A stretch of DNA of 64,000 nt from Strigamia acuminata (GCA_949358305.1 OX442321.1:1364001-1428000); one strand, 5' to 3'; shown: positions 19,701 to 32,322, counted from the stretch's first letter. Numbers and translations are program-made. Notes: generated by a model from the sequence alone, not told the origin.

Positions 19701-22700
19701 GGTCGAGCAAAACCAATAAAGTGCACAACGACAAATGAAATATCCTTAATATTTGTTCCCATGGCAACACAGACACTCACCTGTCCTTTGCACGCAACTA
19801 TAATATGATACCCGTCATGGAACGGGCAAGTGGACACAAGAATGTCTTTGGGAGCGTCTGGTCGTCGGTAGGATGTCAAAAGTCGATAATGTTGTGCCAT
19901 GCACAATGCAAAAGAGTTTTTCCCACCAGACATGTCCACTGGCGTACTATTTCTGCAGTTTGAACAATAAATACAATATAATAACAAATAAAAAATTTAA
20001 GTACACATTGTTCCGATAAGCGGCCGATCCGTAGCGCTCAATTTAGCAACTAATTAACGAATTATAAGCCAAATTGAGCGCTACGGATCGGCCGCTTATC
20101 GGAACGGTCTGTACGCGTAACAATATACTGTATTTCTGCAATTAAGAGTCGCCCTCGAAATGTAGCCGATAGGCCTGTGCGATATTGCGATATATGCGAT
20201 GTTTGAATTTGTGTATTTATTTATTTATTTATTTATTTATTAATCTCACTCCCAAAGAGTAAAGGTATCGCATATTCGTACGGCAATTTGCGATATATCA
20301 CAGTTTTGCGATTTATTCTACGTTTGATTATTATCACCACTGACGGCTCTTAATCGCGGAGATACGGCTCTATTTCTTTTACCTGTCAAGGTTTTGTTTA
20401 TATTCTAAAATACCCAAGATTAACTTTGTCGCAAATCTGAAATAAAAATTTTAAAAAATAAAATTATTTTTTATTTTTTACCAAAAACAAAAACAAAGAA
20501 AACACTGGATGTTTTTTGTGTGTGTTTATTTCAATATATAGGTAAAACAAAAGACAAAAAATTGCCTAATTATGAATTTATTTCATTTTTGGTGTGTTTA
20601 CGGTTTAGTTTTTGGGTTATACAAAAAGATTTCCTTCATTTTCACCCAATCGACGAATTGTGACGCACTTATTTCAACATACCGTATTTCTTCGACTCAC
20701 CCCGTTTTTAGAAATGTTCATACTGGGAAAAAAATGCGTCTTAGAATCGAAGAAATACGGTAGTTATGCTTTTACACGCTTTATTCTGGTGAATGCTTCA
20801 CCTGCAAGCATTAGAACGATTGGGGGTAGCCAACTGCAAAAGTTGCTCATGAAGTTTTGAATTCCTGTTAAACCTTCAAGGTTTTAAGGATTTCATAGAT
20901 TTAAAAGATTTCGAAGATTTCCTATGGATTTGATTATCTCAGAATTTCAGGTGAATTTCTTGAGATTTTTAAAAACTGAAATTACCGATCCCCATCTAAC
21001 TTTTGTGGCAGCCATCTTGAATTTGTTTATAAAAACCAAAACCAGATTGCAAAAACCACTCTATACTCAAAACCACCCCAACACTGATCTATTTCAGCTG
21101 GTTTACGCCTAACTGCGTACTGTGTTCTACTACGCAGAAAAAGCATCACCTATTTCGGTAATTTAATTTAATTTAAATTTTAAATTATTTAATTTTAAAA
21201 AATATTTTGTTTCAATCTTCACCTAATTTGATCGTCCTGATTATTAAAACTTTGTTTCGGAAAAACCATGCCCGGATTCGAATTAACAGGTAAAGCCACT
21301 CGATTTTTCATATACATATCTTCCAACCACCAATCATAAACCTGCAAATAAAACAAACAAATAAAAATTAAGATTTACAATTTCAACTTTTCCACAAACA
21401 AATAAATAAAAGAAAACCTTTAATGCCCAACACTTATTTTTGATCACTCAAAACAAACATTAGGGATTGGAAAGGCGAGCATTATCTTACACATCAACTC
21501 GACCATTTTTATGAAGGGGGGATGTAATTCCCACTAGACAAAATGGCGGAGATTAGTTCACACTGCATGTCCCACGTGACCCATGGATCAAGTATGATGA
21601 CTCTCCAATTTTATTCTCGCCCTGAGAAAACCTTTATCAGCAAACACCAATTCCCATTTTACTTTTATATATATAAAAAAAATATATAAAAATAAAAATA
21701 AAAATATATAAATATTCTAAATATTTTTCTAAACACATTCAAACGTATTGTTTCATTATTTTTTACAAAATAAAAAAAAACTGCGCAATACAACCGAAAT
21801 AAATCAATTTGCATCTCATTTGAATGCACGAGTTGCGCAGCAAAGCCCAACCCGGGCGGAGCTTTTCAAACCTTCAACACAATGGCCGGCAATGAACAAA
21901 ATGGAGGAGCGGTTGATTAGGATTAACGAATGTGTACAATACGACAAGGGCGGGAATTACATCCGGGTTAAATGTTGCCACGCCAACACCGCGACGAGGG
22001 TAATTCTAAGCGCGTGCTGGACGCGTGTTTAATCCCCACTTACTCATTGCCTTCGCAAGAACCATCATCAACACGAAATGCAAAATAAAATTAATCACCC
22101 CCTCAACACCCCCCATATTTCATATTTCTCCATCAATCAAAAAATAAAGACTTTAAACTTTTGCACGCAAACTCCGTCCAATGCAAAAGTGTAAATGTCA
22201 AGTTAAACGTCCCAATTTTCGAGTTTAAACATAAATTTCTGTGTAAATTCAAGTGTAAATAAATTAGCCCAAATAATAACCGTAGGGATGATCATTATTG
22301 TTGTTGTTTACTCTTAAAAAACAATAACTGCTACAAAATTGATCTTTTGAATGAAAATCCAAGATGGCTGCCAGCAAGACCCGATTTGAATGAGAAAACT
22401 CGTTGCACGGAGATTTAAACGTGGCAAGCAGGTTGTTTCCGTTTAACCAGTTTACATTTAGACAAATTAATTTGTGTAAATGTCGTGTGTAAACACATTT
22501 ACACTCGTTTTGATGACTTTTCGAATGCACCTACTGGGCGCGTTCAATAACTTTTCGTCTAAATTTTCGTCTTGTATGCATTAAGCATAATTCTTTTATT
22601 GTTGTTCAATAAACAACAACAACTGCTGCAAAATTGTTCACTTAACATCGTCTTGGCGTCGATCTCACTCAAACTCAACATGGCTGCCAACAAGATCCGA

Positions 22701-25700
22701 TTTGAACAAGATAATTCGTTGCACGGAGATTTAAACGACCTATCGAAGTCTTTTATTTTCAGCCCGCTTAAATGTGTTTTGGAGTATTCAAACTCCATTG
22801 GTCATTACTGACCATTTGTTATTTTATGTGACGCTGTCCACTATCAGCGCCCCCTGTACTTTTTACTCACTCAAGCTAATTCCTGTAACCAAGATGTCCA
22901 ACTAGTTATTTCGTGCTGATCCAAGAACATAGCATGTTTAGACGGACTTTTAAACAAAAATCTTCTCCAAGAGTTTGTTCAAAGTACTTTTCCCTTATAA
23001 AAACCTTCGCTAAGCCTATAAGTATAGTGGAAAACTTATAACTCTACCGGAGCTTATACTATAACTGAAAATAGCGTGGCCAATCCGGTAGTTTTCCACT
23101 ATTTACGTCGCTGACTAAAAATCTGGATTAGCATTGACCTCTTTCGCTGCCATTTTGAATTCTCCGCTTCATGGTTATGGTTTATCTAATTGTGTGTGCT
23201 TTAAATTCATTTAAATTCACAATAATAAAGTTGCAGCATTGTATTGCAACAGTTAAAAACAGGAGTTCTCTCTTTTTATGCGAATGAGACATTACTAGTT
23301 TCGGTAATCAAATGACATGAATAAGGTTAACTCTAATTTCATAACGATAACTTAAAACTTCAACCGCGACAGTGGTTGAAAAATGTCATAATTGTAAGGG
23401 AAAAATACCTGCCGCAAACTGTGTATTGAGTCCGTCTACAGTTTCCATCTACACTTCGCACCCTTTTTCGTGTTTTCAGCCTTAAAACCGTGATTTCTAT
23501 TCTATTCGTTTTATTTTGATTTTTCCATTTATTTTAATTAGAATCCCACATGTTGTTTCGTAGTTAGGCCTATTCCGTCGCGTTATCATCCCTTCGGCAC
23601 TCAATTCCAAACAGACAGAGCCATGTGGTAAATTAGCTCATTGCTGGAATAAGAAGAGGAGGGTTCATACAAGTCCAGCTTTCCCCTCTAGCACCTACTT
23701 GATTTATGCTGTCTTTGACGTACCACTCGTTCCACAACCCCCTTGTAATCCTGTTACTATCGATTACATTTCGGTCGGCCCCGGACCATTGGGATAACCT
23801 TAAAAAAATTCATTCGGCCAGCCCCCCCAACGCCCCCCCAACAAAAAAAATATTTTTTTTAAAAAAATTTAAATACGTGCAATTTTGCAACACTTGTATT
23901 TACATCGTTATATTCTAAACGAGTGAATAAACAATGCCAATAACACGCGTCATCATTAGTCTCGTTAGCATCGTTAGCATTTTGACAGACGAGCGCCCCG
24001 CTCCGGGGTTTTGGCAAATGCTAATGATGCATAATGAGGTTGCGGAAATGCATTTCGGGAATGGATCTAAAAATCGTCAAAGGATGAAATAATATTTGAA
24101 AATGTAAAAAAATAAAAATAAATAAATAATTAATGTTTTTACCCAATTTTCTTTGCTGTCGTGTAACTTTTGAAGTTCGTTTTGAAGGTATTCGCCGATT
24201 GCACCGGAAGCTCCGAACTCCCGCACCGCATCCTTGGCGCTCTGGTATTGCGCGTCGCTCACAACCGCTTCGATCGCGGACAAATATTCTCCGAGAGTTT
24301 GTGCCAGTGCTGGAAGTGGTAATTTGGGAACTGGTAACTGAATAAACAATAACATCATTTATTTGTTATTCATACAATTATTATTTTACGTCATATCTTC
24401 GTAAAATTTGCAATTTTTGAAGCAAAAACTTAAAAAAATCAAGTGTTTGAATCAATTAGACGTGAAAAAAGATGGAAAAATGATCAATTTATGACAAAAT
24501 TTGCAATTAGTTATTCGCTTTAATCGATAATTCCGTATCAGCATCGAAAATCTCGTGGCGATGACCACACCTTTCCAATTATTAAATGCAATGAATAAAT
24601 AAATAAATGGATAAAAATGAAAAATAAATTAAAACTATAAGTATACCGCATGAGAATTAATTTTTGGCAGAACTTGGTAATGATCAAAAGGTTGTCGAAA
24701 GATTATTGTCTCGTTTTCATCGAATATTATACTGGGTAAGACGGGAGGAACAAATTCTGCTTCTCTTCTGGGCAAAACACTGTTAAAATAAATAAAATAA
24801 AAATAAATAAATAAAAAACCAAAAAAATAAAACAAAATATATAAAAAATAAAAAAAACCTTAAAACTTACTCTTAACAGCAATAAAAAAACATATAAAAA
24901 GCGAACAAAAATCATCTAAAAATCGATAAAAACATTCATCAACAACTGCACTCGTGTTCCGGGTTTTAGTGGTTCCCTCGGCGGCCATTTTGCCACAAAA
25001 GGGGCAAACGTAAAAATATTCATAACAAAAAGAAGCGAAAAGATCACGTGACAAGCCATTTCCATCATGGGAGTGAAGTTACACGTGGGGATTCCCCAAA
25101 CCCGACCCAATCCCTCTTTAAATGTATCGGGTTTATGCGTCACTAATACATCTCCAATTCTCCGCGATGGGGCTAGCGAAGCACGCCAAGGGGGTCACGG
25201 CCAGTCACGCCAAGTGGATCCCGTAACTTAGCAACAATTTCTTAATACACGAAACAATAAAACGTCAAACTCCAATATCAACATCGTTGGCCAATTAATC
25301 GTGACAAGGGAAAGAGAAAGAAAACGTGTAACGCGAGCCGACGTTGATAGGAAAAACATGGCGGCCCGATCCGATGATTCAATTTAGTGCAACGGGCTAA
25401 TGGCGAATTTAGTTCATGGATTTTCCGCCAGAGAGCGTATTCATAGCACCGGCAACGTGTTATAATTTCATGGACCCCCTGCTTGTACTCTTCATCTTCA
25501 TCTCCCCCCCTCCATTGCTAATCTTTACGAGATCCCGGTGACTCATCTGGCCCCAATTTATTCCTACCGACCCCTTTTTCTTTTTTTCCTTTTCGTTTTT
25601 GCTTTCCAAATGCCACCTTATCGCATCACCATCACGTCACTTCCCAACCCTAGCTACTTAGGCCTAATTAGTTACGAAAACTCTCCCTTGGTTTCTTTGC

Positions 25701-27932
25701 TTTTTGTGTGTGCAAATTCAACGGATGTTTTATTTATATCGCCGTTGTGTTATTTTAATTCCTCCTATCGATTAATATCGCTCGAAATGTCCAGTTATTG
25801 TTTTTAAAATATAAAATAGCGAATTCTTGTACTTTGTCCGCCTGTTTTTCGATCGCCATCCGGTGAGGAATTAAATAAATAAATAAATAAAACGTTTTCA
25901 TGACCGTTAGTCCTAGTGTTGGTTGAAGAATGGACTTTGAATTTCAACAAGAATGAGCAAAAATCGTGCATTGAGACTTCAGTACTGGTTGAAATTGCGT
26001 GATGTAATGTTTAAGCAACAATAAATGAGCCTCGTTTTCGTGGAACTAGGAAATGGCAGCAAATGTGTTCCTTCTCTTTGTCTGAGCAAGTTTTATTGTG
26101 ATGGCCAGAAATTAACATCAGCGTGATGTAATCTTGCATGTACTTTGGTGTTTAGTGGTTAATTCTGGTGTTTTATGTGTTGGTACAGGTATTTGGTGTC
26201 TTATTACAGTGCGTTTCAAAAGTATTAAAACAGTAACAATTGTCTAGCTATTCGCAAACCAAAAGGAGAAATTTATTTATTTCGTTATTTCTAACATCAG
26301 AAACACTTGTTAATACTGTAAATTGGTCCAATTTTTATAGAAATCTTAAATCGTACGGAAAAATCAGGTATTTGGCTCATTTTGATATATTACAAAAATA
26401 TAGGAACTTGTCAGAAAAAATGATAAGCAAGTGAGATTGACCAAACAAGATTCACCAACTAACAAATGTTACTGTTTTTGTACTTTTGAAATGCAGTGTA
26501 TGTTGATTTTGATGATTATGATGGATTGGGGTGTTTTATGTTGATTTTGATGATTATGATGGATTGTAGTGTTTTATGTTGATTTTGGTGATTTTGATGA
26601 ATTTTGGTGTGGGTTTTGGTGATCTTGATGAATTTTTCTATTGATTTTGGTGATTTTGATAAATTTTGATGTTGATTTTGGTGATTTTGATTGAGTTTGG
26701 TATTTTTTTGTGTTATTGCTGTTGATTTTGTTATTTTTGCTGTTGATTTTGTTATTTTTGCTGTTGATTTTGTTATTTTTGCTGTTGATTTTGTTATTTT
26801 TGCTGCATCAATATCAAATTGATGGTTTTGGTGATCTTGATGAATTTTTATGTTGATTTTGGTGATTTTGATGAATTTTTATGTTGATTTGGTGATTTTG
26901 ATTGATTTTGGTATTTTTTTGTGTTATTGCTGTTGATTTTGTTATTTTTTCTGTTGATTTTGTTATTTTTGCTGCATCAATATCAAATTGATGGTTTTGG
27001 TGATTTTGATGAATTTTGATGTTGATTTTGGTGATTTTGATGAATTTTAATGTTGATTTTGGTGATTTTGATTGATTTTGGTATTTTTTTTTGTTATTGC
27101 TGTTGATGTTGTTATTTTTGCTGCATCAATATCAAATTGATGGTTTTAGTGTTGATTTTGATGGTTTCCTGTTGCTTTTAGTGTTATTGCTGTCGCTTTT
27201 GCTGTTTTTACTGTTGATTTTGTTATTTTTGCTGTTATTGCTGTCGCTTTTGCTGTTTTCACAGTTGATTTTGAATTTTGATCTTTCAATTCATCCTTTA
27301 TTTCGATCTTGATCCCAACTCACCTCCAAACAGCCAACTGCACATTTTGTTTATCCCCCATCAATACTCCACACCGAGGAAGTGCACTCACAACCCCAAC
27401 TCCCCTCCTTGACCCCCGACCCGCCTCCCGAGAGGGGTGTCAGGTGTTGCGAGCACTTGTTCCGGTTCCGGCACGTTGGATCCGGTTCCGCGCGGCCACG
27501 CGCTGATTGAATGATCCGCATGAAAACCCCGCGACGCTGCTCAATCTCCTGCGGTTTGTTCCCGCCTTCCCGACCACGCGCCACCACCTTCGCCTTCCTC
27601 GCCCCACCCCACCACCCCCCCACACCCGCATTCCCCAAATACCAACAATACCAAAACCAAAAAAATCACTCCCAGCGTTCCGCGCTGCGCCTCGGACGCC
27701 CGCAGCCGCGATTCCACGATTTCCACCTCATTTGCATAAAGTTAATGCAAATTAATCCCCCATCCGTCTTTCGCCCAATCCGTGATGAATATTAATGCAA
27801 AGTGGTAAAGAAAGCAAATCCGCTGGGAATGATATTGTAATTGTGACTTATTGCGAGACGCCCGGGGGGGACGGACGCGCACGATGATCCGTGGATGACG
27901 TAACCCGTCACTCACCTCCTGAACGCGTTCAT
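16735..27932 (-). CDS. ChAT: Choline acetyltransferase
   Basis: Makes acetylcholine from choline and acetyl-CoA in cholinergic neurons. Thirteen phase-compatible exons, 5' to 3': 24779-24647, 24337-24143, 21341-21223, 20436-20383, 19952-19781, 19638-19470, 19416-19214, 19129-19029, 18954-18826, 18090-17968, 17887-17764, 17663-17601, 17073-16735, encoding 640 aa. Family landmarks in order: [40 protein letters not shown], the active-site [39 protein letters not shown] and [14 protein letters not shown]. The catalytic His is present; the Asp of the acyltransferase HxxxD motif reads Glu. The first exon needs an upstream exon ending in phase 2. A 17-nt exon at 27932-27916 (ATG, then donor gtgagt) fits and gives MNAFRS as the N-terminus and 646 aa in total. 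That first exon is inference. Introns hold many repeats and hairpins. Confidence 0.9.
17150..17275. repeat. 20-bp repeats in ChAT intron
   Basis: Six imperfect units of about 20 bp (TTAGAAATGAGTAAAAATGC) lie in the last ChAT intron. Confidence 0.75.
17341..17520. repeat. About 22-bp repeats in ChAT intron
   Basis: Units of the type ACTGCAATTTTAAGACAAAA, imperfect, about eight copies, also in the last ChAT intron. The minus-strand open frame across it is an artefact. Confidence 0.75.
18300..18790. repeat. About 21-bp repeats in ChAT intron
   Basis: Units built on TGCAATTTTTTAGGTCAAAA. Four near-identical copies at 18420-18510 sit inside more degenerate ones. The array fills most of the intron 18091-18825. 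Confidence 0.8.
20010..20105. mobile_element. Perfect 35-bp inverted repeat (hairpin) in ChAT intron
   Basis: The arms 20010-20044 and 20071-20105 are exact reverse complements (core GATAAGCGGCCGATCCGTAG) around a 26-nt AT-rich spacer. GTACA and TGTAC flank it outside as a weak extension. The GC-rich arms contrast with the AT-rich surroundings. Probably a very short inverted-repeat element. Confidence 0.75.
20598..20850. repeat. Dispersed repeat with CACCTGCAAGCATTAG core
   Basis: Shares TTTTTGGGTT, CTTCATTTTCACCCAATC and GCTTCACCTGCAAGCATTAG with 59180-59350. The end block recurs in reverse at 41872-41905. It lies in the ChAT intron 20437-21222. Confidence 0.65.
20680..20762. mobile_element. 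83-bp inverted-repeat element
   Basis: The ends TACCGTATTTCTTCGA and TCGAAGAAATACGGTA are exact reverse complements. The termini resemble the TACCGTATTT family, but the interior is different. It is nested within the 20598-20850 repeat. Confidence 0.7.
22264..22810. repeat. Diverged tandem duplication in ChAT intron
   Basis: Two blocks, about 22285-22430 and 22590-22735, share AACTGCTGCAAAATTG-like sequence, ATGGCTGCCA(A/G)CAAGA and CGTTGCACGGAGATTTAAAC in the same order. It is an old duplication about 305 bp apart, with no coding function seen. Confidence 0.65.
26500..27290. repeat. Imperfect GATTTTGGTGATTTTGAT repeats
   Basis: T/G-rich repeats of GTTGATTTTGGTGATTTTGA and GTTGATTTTGTTATTTTTGC in about 30 imperfect units, with a larger period visible from three copies of GCTGCATCAATATCAAATTG (26801, 26970, 27120). 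Confidence 0.85.
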
Positions 27933-28108
27933 CCTTCTCGTTCATGGTCCCTTCGAACGCGTTTTCTTCACGGGACATTCTGGCGCGCGCGGATCCGAGG
28001 GCTGCAGCTGTGGACGATTGAAAAGAAAGATGGCGGCGGATTAGGAATTTTTTTTTTTTTTTTTTTGTGGGGGGTTGTTGGTGGAATATAAGTCGGAGGT
28101 GCGCGCGA

Positions 28109-28116
28109 TGACGTCA
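28109..28116. promoter_or_regulatory. Consensus CRE (TGACGTCA) upstream of candidate ChAT exon 1
   Basis: A palindromic TGACGTCA lies 130-180 bp 5' of the candidate ChAT start exon on the minus strand, in a GC-rich patch. Further copies occur at about 30604 and 38530. Use by CREB-family factors is inference. Confidence 0.4.
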
Positions 28117-28339
28117 TCGGCGCTATATCAAAATGTATTTATGGATTTTGCAATTACGCACTCGACTTTTCTAATTTTCTCTTTCACTAAATCTATGATA
28201 ATCCGGTTCCTGTCGGAGTAATTACTTCCGGTGCTGTCAGTGAACTTTGAGGTAATTGATTCGGCAATAAAATGGAAGGACATTAAAAATTAACAATTGC
28301 GATAAAACATTATTGCGTTGAGAATTGAGATTTTAAATA

Positions 28340-28990
28340 TTTTGAACAGTTTTAGCCGTTTTAACCCTTTTTAACCCGTTTTGATGCAGTTTTAACTTGT
28401 TTTCAGCATTTGATTTTGCGTTTTTAAACCGTTTTGATGCATTTTAACGCTTTATTTACGTTTTTAAGTCGTTTTAATGTAATTTTAAACAATTTTAAGC
28501 ATTTTTTTGCGTTCTTGAACCGTTTTGATGCAGTTTTAACACTTTATTTACGTTTTTAAGTCGTCTTAACGCGATTTAAAGCAGTTTTAACCCTATTTTA
28601 TGTTTTAAACCCATTTTGAGACAGTTTTAACACAACCTTACATTTATAAGCCGTTTTAACTCCAGCATCTGTTTTAAACCGTTTTATGCGGCGGTTTCAA
28701 GCTTTTTTTGCGCTTAAAAACCGTTTCGATGCGGCATTGAGCCGTTTTAACCCAATCTACGCAAGCTGGAAACCGTTTTTGATGCGTTTTGTTGAGTTTT
28801 CACCGTTTAATTCACGTTTTAACAAGTTTTCACCGTTTATTTCACGTTTTGATGAGTTTTCACCGTTTATTTCACGTTTTTAACGAGTTTTCACCGTTTA
28901 TTTCACGTTTTGATGAGTTTTCACCGTTTATTTCACGTTTTTGTCGTGTTTTTAGCGTTTATTTCACGTTTTTTTTTATTTTATTTCGAG
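28340..28990. repeat. GTTTTAACCCGTTTTGATGC-type repeats and a 30-bp array
   Basis: Degenerate units with CGTTTTGATGCAGTTTTAAC run into five tighter 30-bp units (GAGTTTTCACCGTTTATTTC) at 28795-28960. The open frame read from the latter is periodic and not a gene. Confidence 0.8.
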
Positions 28991-29129
28991 TGGAAATCTC
29001 ATAAAACGTCTAATATCGATTGAAAAATTCTTTTAAATATTTAATTCCGCTAAATTTTTCATTTGTTTTCTATCATTCCTGCGCCAAATCGCACAAAAAT
29101 CTCATAAATCATGTAGGCCTAGTCGCAGT

Positions 29130-29296
29130 TTAATGATTAAAAAGGCACGGCGTATGTGGGTCAGGTCGAACTCACCTGAATTGACGATGGCCGACCGATC
29201 GAACGCACATTTGAATGTTGACAAATAGGAGCGGAATCGTTTCTCGAGTACCCGGACGACAATTCTTCTCATAAAACTCAACCGTTCTGTAATCAA
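29130..29296 (-). other. Exon-like segment with strong donor, unassigned
   Basis: The minus strand at 29272-29176 reads MRRIVVRVLEKRFRSYLSTF and onward, then ends in TTCAG|gtgagt at 29176/29175. It lies between VAChT and ChAT on the same strand. It ends in phase 1, which does not fit the first certain ChAT exon. It could be an untranslated leader exon or chance. Confidence 0.25.
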
Positions 29297-29584
29297 ACAA
29301 ATTAAAACGCGGTTGAGACGAAAATTGCAAAAAATACACTCGAAAACAACCTCTACAACACTTTGTCGTCATGGCGACCAAATTGGCCTCGTCGCGTGTC
29401 TACAAGAGGCATTATAAATTGAACCGGAAGTGAATTCATAACACCTCAAGATCGACCAAACCCCGTGTCGTGTCTTCCATGTCGGCTCGACTCCATATTG
29501 ATCCTCTAAAAATCGTTACAGGTGAACAAAAAAAATAACAAGCAACTACACGTAATGATGAAAACACATTTTCGTCAAAATAAA

Positions 29585-30078
29585 AAATTCAGAAAAATAG
29601 GAAAAAATAATTATTTTTTCGGTGTTTTAAGTTGAAATCGGATGTAAATGTGTTGGTTGTGTGTAAAATCGATCGATTTTGTGTATATTCTCGTGTAAAA
29701 CCGAATAATTTCTTAGATTTTTTTGGTTTAATCGAGTGCACGGGAATCGACCTTCGGTTCGGCGGAGCTAGTCGCGTCTTGCGCGGCATGACCAAACGTA
29801 ATTTCCCGCACTTTTCAAATTTCTTTAAAAAATTGAGAAAAATAGGAAAAAATAATTATTTTTTCGGTGTTTTAAGTTGAAATCGGATGTAAATGTGTCG
29901 GTTGTGTGTAAAATCGATCGATTTTGTGTATATTTTCGTGTAAAACCGAATAATTTCTTAGATTTTTTTTATTTAATCGAGTGCACGGGAATCCGCCATC
30001 GGTTCGGCGGAGTTAGTCGCGTCTTGTGCGGCATGACCAAACGTAATTTCCCGCACTTTTCAAATTTCTTTAAAAAAT
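29585..30078. repeat. Tandem duplication of about 246 bp
   Basis: Two copies (about 29585-29830 and 29831-30078) are about 95% identical and include GTAAAATCGATCGATTTTGT, GAGTGCACGGGAATC and GCATGACCAAACGTAATTTC. The last 150 bp recur at 32171-32322. Confidence 0.9.
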
Positions 30079-31137
30079 AACATTTCATTAAAATAAAAAT
30101 CTAATTCAATTTTCGAAGTAAACTTTTAATTCGATTTTCTTTTTCCAAAGAGAAAAAAAAATGATTATTTTTTTTTAGGTGAAACGAATGAACAAGCCCT
30201 CAGGGCGGTGTTGCCAATTGAACCCCCTGTCACGCAGACTGATGTCCGATCAATCGACAATTGGTATCCATGGCAACCGTAAAAGACAGGTGGCAAAACG
30301 ATCTGCGAGGGGTTTCAGGTGATTTCTCCAAACGGATCGATGCGAAAACCCTTTAGCTACAAATCAGAGAAGGAGTGGAAAATTTTTTCCCATATAAGGC
30401 ATTAATCCCCTCGAGGGCCGAATCCAATTCGACCAATAAGCGACCCGCGTTACGCGCCGAACGAGCCAGTAACGCGACAGTTGCCAGTTGTCAAGGGAAA
30501 CCGCCCAAAAATAATAAAAACAATTTTTAGTCACAAAAACCAAAAAAAAAAATTATAATAAAAAAAAAAATATATAAAATAAAAATAAAAATAAAAAAAA
30601 ACGATGACGTCATCAACAGCCGTTGCTGAATTGTGTCGATACCAGTCAGGTAGCTGCAGGGGGCGCTAAAAAAAACTTTTTACCTCGACATGAATTTAAT
30701 TAATTTTTTCCGTTTATAAAAATAAAAAAATTAAAAAATTTAGAAAAATTTTATTAAAAAAATTTTTTTTGCATTTTAGAATTTTTAAAAAATTATCTTT
30801 TGGGTATTTTCATTTTCTTCAGGTGTTTGGAGTGGAAAAAGGCGGATGTGTGGGATTAACCAATGAGAAGGCGCAGACCCGTCGTCTTGCTGCGTCGGTC
30901 TCAGTCTTGTCTTGGCTGGCAGCCAAGAAGCGGCATTTCTCATTGGTCGATTCCTTCGCTCACGTGTGGAGGGAAAGTAGGGTTTGGAATGCAGAAATGG
31001 GCGTGGCCGATCGGTCCTATAGTTACAAGTGCGTATGATGTTGGCATGGAAACGATGAATACTTTATCTCATGTATCAGTGGCCATGCGGCGATAAACAA
31101 TTGCTTTTTTCAATACGCGCGCTCTCTTTCGCGCAAC

Positions 31138-31440
31138 AAAATCGACGAAAAATAAATTTTCAAAAAAACGTTCTCTAACAATACGTTTTCCTGATTCCAC
31201 GTACAAAAATAAATCCAAATTTCAATTCCCTAAAAAAAAGTTTTTTAGAAAAAAATTTAAATAAAAAAAAATAAAATTCTCTCGCAACGAAATCGACAAA
31301 AAATAAATTTTCAAAAAAACGTTCTCTAACAATACGTTTTTCTAATTCTACATACAAAAATAAATCCAAATTTCAATTCCCTAAAAAAGATTTTTTTAGA
31401 AAAAAATTTAAATAAAAAAAATAAAATTCTCTCTCGCATC
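31138..31440. repeat. Tandem duplication of about 148 bp
   Basis: Two copies share AAACGTTCTCTAACAATACG, AAATAAATCCAAATTTCAAT and a poly(A)-rich tail. No function seen. Confidence 0.8.
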
Positions 31441-32170
31441 GAAAACGACGAAAAATATTCGAAAAATTCATTTTTTTAGAAGAAAAAATCATAATTTTTC
31501 TAAATTTATCGAATGAAAATAAGTATTCGTGGGGTAAACGAGCCCCTGATCTAATTATACGAGCGAGGCCAATTATTGGCACGTAGAACCCTCGAATTAT
31601 GGGCCGCGCGCGTTGCACTTGCCCTGGCTACCTTCGCCGCAGCCCAGGTGCTGCAACATTACGTTCTGCCAATCGTAGACAAGCTTGAGCTCTGCATTGC
31701 GGCGCAGACAACTCATGAGGGTAACTGGCAACCCCCCTCATCCAACTCCATTCACATTAGCAATGAAATAAACGAGCGAATGTAAAAAGAAAGAAAAGGA
31801 ACAGACACTTCTCATTTAAAAGCACCGCCTTGAGCTCGGGTGGGCTTCGCTGCAACTCCCATAGGAAAACAGCGCAAAATTAAAAACGACCATCAATTTT
31901 TCCTTTTTTTAAACGTTATTTTAATATCAGCCAAACAAAACCCAAATAAATAAAATATTTTTACTCAACTTCGCATTTATAACATTTATAACACAAAAAA
32001 AATAATAATAACAACAAAAAAATCGATTTTACACACTTTTAATTAAAATAATTAAAAATAAAATTTATTTTCACACAATTTACCACAAAATTAATCACAC
32101 CCAATTCTGTTAATATTTTTACATGCAAAAAAAAATGTAAAATATTTTTCCTTAAAATTTAAACCAAATT

Positions 32171-32322
32171 GACATTTGTAAAACTGAATAAATTCTTAGA
32201 TTTTTTTGGTTCAATCGAGTGCACGGGAATCCGCCTTCGGTTCGGCGGAGCTAGTCGCATCTTGTTCGGCATGACCAAACGTAATTTCCCGCACTTTTCA
32301 AATTTCTTTAAAAAATAACATT
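32171..32322. repeat. Third, partial copy of the 29.6-30.1 kb repeat
   Basis: From AGATTTTTTTGGTTCAATCG to TTTCAAATTTCTTTAAAAAA it matches the end of both units at 29.6-30.1 kb with a few mismatches. Its separation by over 2 kb indicates a dispersed element and not only a local duplication. Confidence 0.85.

Noticed and set aside
20791-20830. Candidate ChAT exon with good acceptor and donor on the minus strand
   Set aside because: The same sequence recurs at 41.9 and 59.3 kb, so it is a repeat. The true exon in this intron interval is 20436-20383, which fits phase and family sequence.
24860-25143. Minus-strand frames just upstream of the first certain ChAT exon, including a hydrophobic [15 protein letters not shown] stretch with a donor
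   Set aside because: Available phases at the donor (0 and 1) do not fit the next exon, and the phase-2 frame has a stop; kept out of the ChAT model.
31576-31785. 69-codon Ala/Leu-rich plus-strand frame
   Set aside because: Looks like a signal-peptide by composition only; no splice partner or family match.
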